Positions 43,791 through 52,746 of a stretch of 64,000 nucleotides of DNA are shown in pieces (positions within the stretch are counted from its first letter, which is position 1; each line of letters starts with the position of its first letter). The notes beneath the pieces were generated by a model. The model ran no database searches, was not told the origin of the DNA, and was given only the letters and a program-made list of their open reading frames with translations. The position numbers were made by a program, and so were the translations under genes. This DNA is from Chryseobacterium gleum (GTDB lineage Bacteria > Bacteroidota > Bacteroidia > Flavobacteriales > BACL11). The stretch lies in NCBI GenBank assembly GCA_945865535.1, contig CAMBDW010000008.1:1-64000 (forward strand). The letters are read 5' to 3'.

Positions 43791-44802
43791 AGTCTAATAG
43801 TTGTTTCTCAAATATTTCCCTGTCATTTACTATCACATCAATAGGAATGTAATATACATTCTCTGCCTTAAAATTAGCTAAAAATTGGCGTAATTTAGTG
43901 GCATCTTTTTCGGTGGTCAAGATAAGTTTTTTTGTGCTTTTATCTTTGCTGTGTACTAACAAGATATTTTCAACATCTTTTAAGGTGTAATTATGATGGT
44001 CGGCAAACTTAATTAAGTTGACTTTTCTCCCCTGTTCCTGCAAATGGTTTACTAAAGGAGTCGGGTTTGCAATACCACAGACTAAGGTGATATTATAGTT
44101 TTGCTCATTTTCTAACTCAGTATTATTCTCAATACACTTGTATTTATGATATGTAATTGATGAAAAATATCCTTTTTGATGTGCTTTTAGATCTAAACTT
44201 TCAATTATTCCTTTTTTTTCAGTTGGATTTGCATTTTTAGGAGTTTTACTGACTAAAATAATATCTGCTCTTGTCGCTGCAGTTGCAGACTCTCTTAGAG
44301 TGCCTAAAGGAAGAAGATGATCCTTTATAAATGGGTTGGAAAATGGAGTTATTATAATATTTAGTCCTGCTTTTATGCTTCTGTGCTGAAAGCCATCATC
44401 TAGCAAAATGACATTTGTTTGCGGGTGGTCACTTAGAATTTTTTCCACCCCTTTGTTTCGGTTGTTATTTACCGCCACGATACAATTTGGGTTATTTTGT
44501 TTTAGTTGTAAGGGCTCGTCACCAACAGTAGATGTAATACTATCCAACTCTACATAATTAAATCCTGAAGATTTACGATCATATCCCCTGCTAAGTATTG
44601 CGACTTTGTAGTTTGGAGATAATAGTTTTGCAATGTAATTGATGTGCGGTGTTTTCCCACTGCCACCTACTGATAAATTTCCAACACAAATAATAGTAAT
44701 GTTATGGGTTTTTGTTTTCAAAATACCGTAATCAAAAAGGGAATTTCTAAGAGAAGTTATCATCCCATAAATAATTGAAAGAGAATATAAAAACAAACGC
44801 AT
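43774..44802 (-). CDS. lpxK: Tetraacyldisaccharide 4'-kinase
   Basis: 342 residues. An N-terminal membrane segment is followed by the P-loop ICVGNLSVGGSGKTPH (about 34-49) and ILSRGYDRKSSG. VGDEPLQLK, ILLDDGFQH (Walker B-like) and RESATAATRADIILV are family hallmarks. It phosphorylates the lipid A precursor at 4' on the inner membrane. The ATG lies 4 nt after a TATCTTTG box. First gene of a five-gene operon. Confidence 0.93.
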   Translation of the reverse strand: MRLFLYSLSIIYGMITSLRNSLFDYGILKTKTHNITIICVGNLSVGGSGKTPHINYIAKLLSPNYKVAILSRGYDRKSSGFNYVELDSITSTVGDEPLQLKQNNPNCIVAVNNNRNKGVEKILSDHPQTNVILLDDGFQHRSIKAGLNIIITPFSNPFIKDHLLPLGTLRESATAATRADIILVSKTPKNANPTEKKGIIESLDLKAHQKGYFSSITYHKYKCIENNTELENEQNYNITLVCGIANPTPLVNHLQEQGRKVNLIKFADHHNYTLKDVENILLVHSKDKSTKKLILTTEKDATKLRQFLANFKAENVYYIPIDVIVNDREIFEKQLLDYVTNN

Positions 44803-44806
44803 AAGG

Positions 44807-44814
44807 CAAAGATA
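44807..44814 (-). promoter_or_regulatory. -7 box 4 nt from the lpxK ATG
   Basis: The minus strand reads TATCTTTG, CCTT, ATG. Predicted leaderless start of the lpxK operon; back-to-back with the Nif3 gene's box. Confidence 0.62.
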
Positions 44815-44838
44815 GTATTTTGTTATAAAAGAGTTTTG

Positions 44839-44846
44839 TATTTTTG
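44839..44846 (+). promoter_or_regulatory. -7 box 4 nt from the Nif3-like ATG
   Basis: TATTTTTG, AAAA, ATG at 44851: the same spacing as at lpxK, the DUF4442 gene and the HExxH membrane protein. Confidence 0.62.
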
Positions 44847-44850
44847 AAAA

Positions 44851-45639
44851 ATGAAAATAAAAGAGATAACTAGTTATTTAGAAGAAATTGCGCCACTTGC
44901 TTATCAAGAAAACTACGATAACTGTGGCTTAATAGTTGGGAATAAAAATACTGATGTAAATGGAACTCTTATAACGCTTGATTGTACTGAAGCTATAATT
45001 GATGAGGCAATAGAAACAGGCTGTAATCTTATTATAGCGCATCATCCTATTATTTTTTCTGGGCTTAAAAAGTTAAATGGGAGTAATTATATTGAGAGAA
45101 CTGTTATAAAAGCAATAAAAAATAACATTGCTATTTATGCAATTCATACTAATTTAGATAATGTCCACAATGGTGTTAGTGCTAAAATTGCAAATAAATT
45201 AGGTTTGCGAAATTGCAAGATTCTTTGTCCTAAGGATGAGAAAAACAGCATTAATGTAGGTTCTGGTATTTTAGGAGAGTTAGCCGAATCGGTTGAGAGT
45301 AAGGTGTTTTTAGAAAGCCTAAAAACCATTATGCAAACCGATTGTGTTAGGCATACTTCACTAGTAAAGAATACTATTAAAAAGGTTGCAGTTTGTGGGG
45401 GTAGTGGTAGTTTTTTGCTCAGTCATGCTAAAGCGTTAGATGCTGATATTTTTATTTCAGCTGATTTTAAATATCATGATTTTTTTGATGCTGAAAATGA
45501 CATTATTATTGCGGATATTGGCCACTATGAAAGTGAGCAATTTACAAAGGACTTAATTTATGATTTACTTACCAAAAATTTTACTAAATTTGCCGTCCGA
45601 TTATCAAAAGTGAATACTAATCCGATAAAGTACCTATAA
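44851..45639 (+). CDS. Nif3-like dinuclear metal centre protein
   Basis: 262 residues. Metal-site motifs are YDNCGLIVGN (about 23-32), IAHHPIIFSGLKKL (about 63-76), IYAIHTNLDNVHNGVS and, near the C-terminus, DIGHYESEQF. CGGSGSFLL also matches. The length is that of the compact form lacking the PII-like insertion found in longer relatives. The biochemical role of the family is unsettled. The adjacent zinc-ribbon gene overlaps its stop by one base, a common pairing in Bacteroidota. Confidence 0.88.
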   Translation: MKIKEITSYLEEIAPLAYQENYDNCGLIVGNKNTDVNGTLITLDCTEAIIDEAIETGCNLIIAHHPIIFSGLKKLNGSNYIERTVIKAIKNNIAIYAIHTNLDNVHNGVSAKIANKLGLRNCKILCPKDEKNSINVGSGILGELAESVESKVFLESLKTIMQTDCVRHTSLVKNTIKKVAVCGGSGSFLLSHAKALDADIFISADFKYHDFFDAENDIIIADIGHYESEQFTKDLIYDLLTKNFTKFAVRLSKVNTNPIKYL

Positions 45640-46400
45640 TGGCAAAAAACACACAAACAAATACAGGATCTGTAGAGGATCAATTAAAAGCGTTACACCA
45701 ACTTCAAGTTATTGACACTAAAGTTGATAAAATTAGAATTATAAGAGGAGAATTACCTTTAGAAATTCAAGATCTAGAAGATTTAATTGCCGGCTTAAAT
45801 ACAAGATTAGAGAAATTTGAAACCGAATTAGAAGCAATACATGAAAATATTGCGGCTAATAAAAACACTATTTCTTTAGCTACTGATGCTATTAAAAAGT
45901 ATGAAACTCAACTTAAAGAAATTAAGAATAATCGTGAGTTTACTTCTTTAACTAAGGAAGTAGAGTATCAAAACTTAGAAATTCAGATTACTGAAAAGAA
46001 AGCCGTTCAAAATGCTGCAAATGTGCTTCATAAAACAGAAATAATTAATGCCTGTAAAGCACAAATTACTGAAAGAGAAGAGGAATTAAAATTAAAATCA
46101 ACTGAGCTTGATGAGATTGTTACTGAAACTGAAAAAGAAGAAAAATCATTAATGGCTGATTCTGTAAAAGCAGAGAAAGTAATTGATGGAAGATTATTAG
46201 ATGCTTACAAAAGGATCCGTTCAAAAGTAGTTAATGGTCTGGCTGTTGTTTCCGTTGAGCGTGGAGCATGTGGGGGTTGTTTTAGTCAAATTCCACCACA
46301 AAGACAATTGGATATACAAATGCATAAAAAAGTGATTGTTTGTGAGCATTGTGGTAGAATTATGGTTGATGCTAACATTTTTCAAGAGCAAGAAGCATAA
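45639..46400 (+). CDS. Zinc-ribbon coiled-coil protein
   Basis: 253 residues. A long charged coiled coil covers about 15-185 (ELPLEIQDLEDLIAGL, KNNREFTSLTKEVEYQNLE). A C4 zinc ribbon at about 205-245 has CGGCFSQIPPQ and CEHCGRIMV. This is the bacterial C4-type zinc-ribbon family with nucleic-acid-binding character; a specific role cannot be assigned. Coupled to the Nif3-like gene upstream. Confidence 0.85.
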   Translation: MAKNTQTNTGSVEDQLKALHQLQVIDTKVDKIRIIRGELPLEIQDLEDLIAGLNTRLEKFETELEAIHENIAANKNTISLATDAIKKYETQLKEIKNNREFTSLTKEVEYQNLEIQITEKKAVQNAANVLHKTEIINACKAQITEREEELKLKSTELDEIVTETEKEEKSLMADSVKAEKVIDGRLLDAYKRIRSKVVNGLAVVSVERGACGGCFSQIPPQRQLDIQMHKKVIVCEHCGRIMVDANIFQEQEA

Positions 46401-46418
46401 TCAATAAAAAACTTATTT

Positions 46419-46453
46419 AAAAGGGATTTCATATTTTTGGAGTCCCTTTTTTT
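46419..46453 (+). terminator. Terminator after the zinc-ribbon gene, with a promoter box in its loop
   Basis: An 8-bp stem, AAAAGGGA/TCCCTTTT, followed by a T run. The 16-nt loop contains the TATTTTTG box (46432-46439) of the next gene. Confidence 0.65.
46432..46439 (+). promoter_or_regulatory. -7 box of the TPR gene
   Basis: TATTTTTG, 19 nt before the ATG at 46459, inside the loop of the preceding terminator hairpin. Confidence 0.55.
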
Positions 46454-46458
46454 ATGCA

Positions 46459-47931
46459 ATGAAAAAAATTACACTGGTATTTTTATTTTTCAGTCAATTG
46501 ACTTTTGCATCATTTGATATGAACGAAAATATGCAAAAATCCTATTCTCATATTATAAACTTGGAATTTGAAAAAGCAACCATTCTTCTAGCTAAGGAGC
46601 AATCTCAGAATCCTAAAAATGGATTTATTCCACTACATAAAAACGATATTGACTTTTTAACAATTCTTATAACTGAGGATTTTAAGTATTTTGAATCGCA
46701 TGAAAATTTCAAAGATCTAAGGCTTGGTTTATTAGAAGAGAATGACAAAACTTCTCCGTATTATCTGTACTCGCAAGCAGAGGTTAGTTTGCAGTGGGCT
46801 TTTTCTCGATTAAAATTTGAACAGTATCCTACTGCTGCTTATGAACTTGTAAAAGCATATAAATTACTTGAAGAAAATCAGAAAAAATTCCCTGATTTTA
46901 CACTTAATAAAAAAGGATTAGGCTTGATTCATGCTTTACTAGGGGCTGTTCCTAAGGAGTTTAATTGGATATTAAATCTTGGTGGCTTAAAGGGGAATGT
47001 TTCTCTTGGGCTTATTGAATTAGATGCTGTTTTAAATGATAAGCGTTTTACAATGTATGAAGAAGAGGTTTTGTTTTTGTTGTTTTTTTTCAAATTAACT
47101 TAGGCAATAATGATGCTCTTGCTCACAAGCATCTTAATAGGGTTAGAGCTAGATATAAAGATAATTTATTGTTGAATTTTGCTGCTGCTCGGTTATCACA
47201 TGATTTAGGGAAAAATGATTACTGTTTAACGGTATTAAAAAAACAAGCCAAATAAAAGTGGAGCAATTAAATTCCACTACCTTGATTATTTACAGGCAAT
47301 GTCTTATTTATATATCCTAGATTTAAAAAATGCACAACAAAAATTTGAGTATTTCCTTGCAAATTTTAAAGGCGTAAATTATATTAAATCGGCTAATCAT
47401 AAATTAGCATGGCTTGCTTTTTTGCAAAATAATACTGCAAAGAGGCGTACTTATTTCGCCAAAGTTATTTCAGATGGTAATACTTTAATTGATGAGGATA
47501 AAGTTGCTTTAAAGGATGCAAAAAAAAATAACATTAGTCATCCTATATTATTAAAAACTAGATTGTTGTGTGATGGAGGCTATTATTCTTTAGCATTAGC
47601 AGAACTTAATCAAATTGATGGAGATCATTATTTTTCATCTGAATCCAATCAAATTGAATATTGGTATCGATTGGCTCGTGTTGAATCAGAATTGAATAAA
47701 AATGATAAACTAGTAATTGCACATTACAAAAAAGCATTTGAAAAAGGACAAAATGTTTCGTGCTATTATGCTCCTATGTCAGCTTTGCAAATCGGCTTGA
47801 TTTATGAGAAAGCAAAGGATTTTAAGCAGGCTAAATCTTACTTTAATAAATGTCTTTCAATGTCAGGGTTTGATTACCAAAGAGGGATCCATCAAAAAGC
47901 AAAAGCGGGTTTAGCAAGAATTGCAGATTAG
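46459..47931 (+). pseudogene. TPR-repeat protein gene with two compensating frameshifts
   Basis: One gene of about 490 codons is split by two single-base changes. The first part (46459 to about 47088) has a signal peptide and helical repeats, then runs into TAG at 47101. One frame back, reading continues after the T8 tract at 47083-47090 as QINLGNNDALAHKHLN to a TAA at 47253. Original frame resumes after the A7 tract at 47237-47243 as KPNKSGAIKFHYLDYL and continues to the stop at 47931. T9 and A6 would give one open protein. The repeats (about 34 residues, e.g. IGLIYEKAKDFKQAKSYFNKC, with last Cys read separately) are TPR-like; it is probably periplasmic. It may be a recent pseudogene, a sequencing error, or slippage-expressed. 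Confidence 0.75.
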
Positions 47932-49361
47932 TATCTAAATCCTAATGTAAATAGTAAGCTATGGTTAGTGTTTACTAAACTTATTGGAGTTTCACTATAC
48001 AATAAATGTTCATTTGCCCCTTGAGATAAAACATAGGCTACATCAATAAAGTAAGCACCATTATTTATTCCTATTCCATAACTAAAGTTTTCCCTACTAA
48101 AATCTTTTGCTACAAAAGCACTTCCGTATTTTGAATATCCGGCTCTTAAAACAAAAGGTTTTATAGTCATTTCAGTGCCTAGTTTTATATTTTCAGTTCT
48201 TTGATAAATGCTTGCTATTGTTGCATTTTCATTTTCAAAATCAGATGTAAAGTATTCGGCTGTAGAGTAGTCAATTAGCTCATATTCTCCGGAGATTAGG
48301 AGATTATTAAAAATTGTTGATGCGCTTATACTTGCTTTTAAAGGAGTAATTAGATTATAATTAAATGGAGTTAAATATCCAAAAGAATAATCTAGCGTAC
48401 TATCTTTAAAGAAGGTTGTTATAGAGGTATTGTAATCTTCTTCAATACTAAAGAATGTTGGAGTGTGTAATGCTCCTCCAATTTTTATTTGTTCTGATAA
48501 TCTGTAGATAGCACCCACTTTAAGATTATAACCCGTTCCGTATGTTGATATTTCCTCAGAGAATAACATTTTTCGTAAGTTGTTTGAAGTATCAGATATT
48601 TCATCATGTTCAGTATATTCTGAATATTCATAATAGTCGAAAGTAGGAATTCCTATTGTAGCTCCTATATATAGTTTTTCCTGATAGGATCCTCCTACAG
48701 AAAAAACAAACTCATTCATACCTCCAATACTTGTAGTAACTTTTGATTGTGATTTAGAGTTTGAAGAAAAGTTAGAGACATACTCTCCATCTACTAAGAT
48801 GTTATTATTAAATAATGGGTCAATCAAATAAGTATTCCATGCCATTTGTGAATAATAATTACCTTCTCCGTTTGTCAGTTCACTGGTTAGTGTTCCGTTA
48901 GTTAGTTCTACAATTCTATCAACTATTGAGCTTTGGGTATTTATACCCTCAATTTTTATACTATTGTTATAATTAGCCAATTGATTCCAGCCAATTCCAA
49001 GATTAATTCTTTTCCAATTAGAATTATTTTGAGCAATGGTAAATACGAGTCCAAGATTTGCTATAGAAAGTTCAGATTTATAGGCAGATAAATTGCTGCC
49101 ATTATAATAAGATTTAGTAGCGTTTAAATTAAAAGAAGGAGTGAAAGTAAGTTCAGAGAATTGATACATTCCAATTCCTGCAGGATTTGAGCTTAAAGAT
49201 GAAAATTCGCCTCCTAATGATCCAAAAGCGCCTCCCATTGCCGAGTATCTAGCCGTTCCACTTAAGTTTTGTGTTGAATATCTTAATGCATCTACTTCAT
49301 TTTGTGCATTTGCTGTTATTGTACTAATTACAATAGCAATTCCTAAAAATCTATTTATCAT
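47928..49361 (-). CDS. FadL/OMPP1-like outer membrane transport protein
   Basis: 477 residues. The signal peptide ends TANAQ. The mature N-terminus has ALRYSTQNLSGTARYSAMGG followed by GAFGSLGGEFSSLSSNPAGI, typical of FadL/TodX-like Bacteroidota barrels. Alternating strands run to a C-terminal LFTLGFRY, a barrel-closing end. It likely carries hydrophobic molecules across the outer membrane. Its 3' end overlaps the TPR gene by 4 bp; it follows the Tyr-rich lipoprotein gene by 1 bp, so the two are cotranscribed. Confidence 0.8.
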   Translation of the reverse strand: MINRFLGIAIVISTITANAQNEVDALRYSTQNLSGTARYSAMGGAFGSLGGEFSSLSSNPAGIGMYQFSELTFTPSFNLNATKSYYNGSNLSAYKSELSIANLGLVFTIAQNNSNWKRINLGIGWNQLANYNNSIKIEGINTQSSIVDRIVELTNGTLTSELTNGEGNYYSQMAWNTYLIDPLFNNNILVDGEYVSNFSSNSKSQSKVTTSIGGMNEFVFSVGGSYQEKLYIGATIGIPTFDYYEYSEYTEHDEISDTSNNLRKMLFSEEISTYGTGYNLKVGAIYRLSEQIKIGGALHTPTFFSIEEDYNTSITTFFKDSTLDYSFGYLTPFNYNLITPLKASISASTIFNNLLISGEYELIDYSTAEYFTSDFENENATIASIYQRTENIKLGTEMTIKPFVLRAGYSKYGSAFVAKDFSRENFSYGIGINNGAYFIDVAYVLSQGANEHLLYSETPISLVNTNHSLLFTLGFRY

Positions 49362-49362
49362 T

Positions 49363-50328
49363 TTATCTTCTTGGGTTCACACTTCTTTTACCTCCTCCTC
49401 CAGATGAGTTGTTGCTATTATTTGACCTGCTGTTGCCACTGTTGTTGTTGCTGCCGCTATTTGACCTGTTATTCCCACTGTTTGAGTTGTAACTTCTGTT
49501 ATTTGTGTTAGGGGTAGAATAAGTATTATTTTCTCTATTTGAATTTGTTTTTATTGTTGTATTACTACTATTGTTTGGGTTACTTCTGTTGCCCGTTTCT
49601 ACGCTTGAATTAGTTCTATTTATATTAGTTTTAATGTTTGATCTATCATTTCTATTAGTAATCGTGTTATTCTTTACAGTAGTATTCGTTCTAATATTTA
49701 AAGTAGAGGTTTTGTTGGTTGTATTTGATAAAATAGTATTAGTAGGAGTATTTACATTAACCCCCCTTACTCCACCATTTGAGGATAAACTACCTCTATG
49801 CCCTGTGACGTAAGCATTATTATCGTTACTATTGGTGTAATAATTATTGTATGATGAATAGCAATGAGGATTGTATCCATAATTTGAGTAGTAATTTCCA
49901 TAATAATAAGGAGTATAATAATAATCAAAATAATAAGGCGAATAACTATAATAAGAATAGTATGGAGAATACCAATTGTATCCGAAATAGATACTTGTTC
50001 CGCAATAAAATGGGTCGTTATTATACCAATAGTAATCAGTATAAATTCCCCCATAATATCCACTATAATACATTGGTCTGTGAAATCTTCTTATTCTAGA
50101 AGAAAAACTATAGTCATAATAATCATCTGCTATATATTCAGTATTCGATTCTACTAAAGTATCAGTAGTTAAAGATTCGATTTCCACTTGATTATTTGCA
50201 GTCATTTGCTCATAAGTGCTAAATTCATCACTTTTCAAATAATTAGGATCGCTATAATGCACGTGAGTTGTTGTAATACATGATGTAAAAAACAATATTA
50301 ATACTAAAGGTAGAATAAAAGATTTCAT
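49363..50328 (-). CDS. Tyr-rich and Asn/Ser/Thr-rich low-complexity lipoprotein
   Basis: About 321 residues from MKSFILPLVLILFFTSC, a lipoprotein signal with C17; an in-frame upstream ATG at 50391 would spoil the signal. After a polar region, about 80-175 is dominated by Tyr with Gly, Ser, Pro and Asn (YYSGYYGGIY, YYSYSPYYFDYYY). About 185-321 is almost entirely Asn, Ser, Thr, Arg and Gly (NRSNPNNSSNTT, NSSGGGGKRSVNPRR). No enzyme domain is visible. It may form a surface or periplasmic low-complexity layer; the role is unknown. Overlaps in operon with the FadL-like gene. Confidence 0.72.
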   Translation of the reverse strand: MKSFILPLVLILFFTSCITTTHVHYSDPNYLKSDEFSTYEQMTANNQVEIESLTTDTLVESNTEYIADDYYDYSFSSRIRRFHRPMYYSGYYGGIYTDYYWYNNDPFYCGTSIYFGYNWYSPYYSYYSYSPYYFDYYYTPYYYGNYYSNYGYNPHCYSSYNNYYTNSNDNNAYVTGHRGSLSSNGGVRGVNVNTPTNTILSNTTNKTSTLNIRTNTTVKNNTITNRNDRSNIKTNINRTNSSVETGNRSNPNNSSNTTIKTNSNRENNTYSTPNTNNRSYNSNSGNNRSNSGSNNNSGNSRSNNSNNSSGGGGKRSVNPRR

Positions 50329-50445
50329 AGTTCTATTATTTTGTTTAAGACTCATAAACTGATGCTCGTTTAATTTGTTAGTTTTGTACAATTTTTATAA
50401 GGTGAACGAAAATAATACTACAAAATTACATTTTTTTAAGTTAAA

Positions 50446-51918
50446 ATGGAAAAAAAGTTAATATCAAGAAAGCAAGATTATTCTCAATGGTATAATGAGA
50501 TTGTTCAAGGAGCAGATTTGGCTGAAAATTCAGGTGTAAGAGGCTGTATGGTAATCAAGCCTTACGGCTATGCAATTTGGGAAAAAATGCAAGCACAATT
50601 GGATAAAATGTTCAAAGCAACAGGTCATGAGAATGCTTATTTTCCTCTTTTTATTCCTAAATCTTATTTTAGTAAAGAGGCAAGTCATATTGATAGTTTT
50701 GCAAAGGAGTGTGCTGTTGTTACTCATTATCGTTTGAAAAATGCTGAAGATGGCAGTGGAGTAGTTGTTGATCCTACAGCTAAGTTAGAAGAAGAACTTA
50801 TTGTGCGTCCAACATCTGAAACAATTATCTGGGATACCTATAGAAAATGGATACAATCGTATCGTGATTTGCCAATTTTAGTTAATCAGTGGGCAAATGT
50901 GGTAAGATGGGAAATGCGTACTAGGTTATTTTTGCGAACTACTGAGTTTTTGTGGCAAGAAGGGCATACCGCTCATGCAACAAAAAAAGAAGCGATTGCC
51001 GAAACTGAGCAAATGATAAATATTTATGCTGAATTTGCTCAGAATTTTATGGCAATGCCAGTTATAATAGGCTTAAAATCTGAAAAAGAAAAATTTGCAG
51101 GTGCTGAAGAAACTTATACTATTGAAGCTTTAATGCAAGATGGTAAAGCATTGCAAGCGGGGACTTCTCATTTTTTAGGTCAGAATTTCGCTAAAGCATT
51201 TGATGTAAAATTTACAACAAAAGAAGGAAAACAAGATTATGTTTGGGCTACTTCCTGGGGAGTTTCTACGCGACTTATGGGGGCTTTAGTTATGACCCAT
51301 TCTGATGATCATGGTTTGGTTTTGCCTCCAAAATTAGCTCCTTATCAAGTGGTTATTGTTCCTATCTATAAAGGGGATGAACAATTTGAAAAAGTTTCTG
51401 AGGTGGCGCTAAAAGTTAAAAAATCATTAGAATTAAAAGGAATTTCAGTGAAATTTGACAATCGAGATACTCATAAACCAGGATGGAAATTTGCAGAATA
51501 TGAACTTAAGGGAGTGCCATTGCGTTTAGCTTTGGGTGCTCGTGATTTAGAAAATGGAACTATTGAAGTCTCTAGAAGAGATACTTTAGAAAAAGAAACC
51601 TATCAGATAGCTGATATTGAAAATAAAGTGGAGCATTTGCTAGAGAAAATACAAGACAACTTATATAAAAAAGCTCTTACTTTTCGTGAGGAGAAAACTT
51701 ATAAAGCAGATTCAAAAGAGGAGTTTGTAAAATTAATTGAAAAAGGAGGCTTTGTTTATGCCCATTGGGATGGTACTTCTGAAACAGAGGAGTTGATAAA
51801 GCAACAAACAAAAGCTACTATAAGATGCGTCCCTTTAGATGCAAAACAAGAATCTGGCCTGTGTTTATTTACAGGCAAGATATCTAGTAAAAGAGTATTA
51901 TTTGCTAAAAATTATTAA
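50446..51918 (+). CDS. proS: Prolyl-tRNA synthetase (short, archaeal/eukaryotic type)
   Basis: 490 residues without the bacterial editing insertion. Class II motifs: motif 2 around [20 protein letters not shown], then EGHTAH and [19 protein letters not shown], with [10 protein letters not shown] and a C-terminal anticodon domain. The start [20 protein letters not shown] matches this type. It attaches proline to tRNA-Pro in the cytosol. A hypothetical gene begins 2 bp after its stop. Confidence 0.95.
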   Translation: MEKKLISRKQDYSQWYNEIVQGADLAENSGVRGCMVIKPYGYAIWEKMQAQLDKMFKATGHENAYFPLFIPKSYFSKEASHIDSFAKECAVVTHYRLKNAEDGSGVVVDPTAKLEEELIVRPTSETIIWDTYRKWIQSYRDLPILVNQWANVVRWEMRTRLFLRTTEFLWQEGHTAHATKKEAIAETEQMINIYAEFAQNFMAMPVIIGLKSEKEKFAGAEETYTIEALMQDGKALQAGTSHFLGQNFAKAFDVKFTTKEGKQDYVWATSWGVSTRLMGALVMTHSDDHGLVLPPKLAPYQVVIVPIYKGDEQFEKVSEVALKVKKSLELKGISVKFDNRDTHKPGWKFAEYELKGVPLRLALGARDLENGTIEVSRRDTLEKETYQIADIENKVEHLLEKIQDNLYKKALTFREEKTYKADSKEEFVKLIEKGGFVYAHWDGTSETEELIKQQTKATIRCVPLDAKQESGLCLFTGKISSKRVLFAKNY

Positions 51919-51919
51919 T

Positions 51920-52594
51920 ATGGATTCTGAAAAAGAAATACTTAAATTATTAAAAGAGAAATCTTGCACAAAACAAAAAGTTTATAAAATAACTAAAGGG
52001 GTTTTTGGTGAAATTCAAGAAATTCTAAGTGCTAAAGCGACTAGATTAAATGCTAGGGTATCTGATGTTGATGTTGATATATCTTATGGAGAGTCTGGCG
52101 ATTTTGATGCTAAGTTAAAATTCTCTGGCGACACCCTTCTTTTTCATATGCATACAAATATTTTTGATTTTGAACCTTCTCATCAAATTCATAAAACTGC
52201 ATATGTTAAAGAGGATAAAATGAGATCTTTCTGTGGACTAATAAATATTTATAATTTTCTTTCGGATTCGTTAAAGTATAATAGATTGAATGATGCTGGT
52301 TTTTTGATTGCTAGAATATTTATTAATAAAGATGGTCATTTCTTTGTTGAGGGCGATAGGGAATTAGGTTTTTTATTTAATGATTTTATCAATCAGCAAA
52401 TTACTAAAGAGCAGATGGATAACATTATTAACTGCGCAATGGAGTATTCTTTGAATTTTGACTTACTTACCCCTGATTTTAATGATGTAAAATTAGTTTC
52501 TGTTCATGAAATACTAGATATAAATAATAATCATAAAATAAAAACTTCAAAGCGATTGGGTTTCAAATTTTCTAATGACACAAAAAATGAGTAA
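51920..52594 (+). CDS. Conserved-looking hypothetical protein
   Basis: 224 residues from the ATG directly after proS (TAA-T-ATG). An in-frame ATG at 51839 lies inside proS and is unlikely. No signal peptide or membrane helix. The sequence mixes charged helices (SEKEILKLLKEKS) and strands (VDISYGESGDFDAKLKF, FVEGDRELGFLFNDF). I do not recognise a family. Its position suggests cotranscription with proS; tRNA-Glu follows after about 60 bp with its own promoter box. Confidence 0.65.
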   Translation: MDSEKEILKLLKEKSCTKQKVYKITKGVFGEIQEILSAKATRLNARVSDVDVDISYGESGDFDAKLKFSGDTLLFHMHTNIFDFEPSHQIHKTAYVKEDKMRSFCGLINIYNFLSDSLKYNRLNDAGFLIARIFINKDGHFFVEGDRELGFLFNDFINQQITKEQMDNIINCAMEYSLNFDLLTPDFNDVKLVSVHEILDINNNHKIKTSKRLGFKFSNDTKNE

Positions 52595-52620
52595 TTTCTT
52601 TGTGAAATTAAAAAAAAGTA

Positions 52621-52628
52621 TAAATTTG
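52621..52628 (+). promoter_or_regulatory. -7 box of tRNA-Glu / rpsT
   Basis: TAAATTTG, 24 nt before the tRNA-Glu 5' end. Confidence 0.55.
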
Positions 52629-52652
52629 CAGCCTTAATTTTGAGAATATTGA

Positions 52653-52724
52653 GGCCCGGTCGTCTAATGGTTAGGACGCATGGTTTTCATCCATGTAATC
52701 GGGGTTCGATTCCCCGTCGGGCTA
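52653..52724 (+). tRNA. tRNA-Glu (anticodon TTC)
   Basis: 72 nt. Acceptor GGCCCGG pairs with TCGGGCT (two G-U pairs); the anticodon stem CATGG/CCATG encloses TTTTCAT (anticodon TTC); the T arm is CGGGG-TTCGATT-CCCCG. Discriminator A at 52724; CCA is not encoded. It lies 22 bp before rpsT. Confidence 0.95.
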
Positions 52725-52746
52725 CTTAAAAAATAAAATAAAAACT

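Noticed and set aside
46459-47931. Two separate genes (46459-47103 and 47299-47931)
   Set aside because: Both lie in the same frame, the gap carries matching protein in a shifted frame, and the second has no promoter or sensible start. One disrupted gene fits better.
49767-50063. Ile/Thr-rich and Asn-rich frames over the Tyr-rich lipoprotein
   Set aside because: They are the alternative readings of TAT/TAC-rich codons in the lipoprotein gene.
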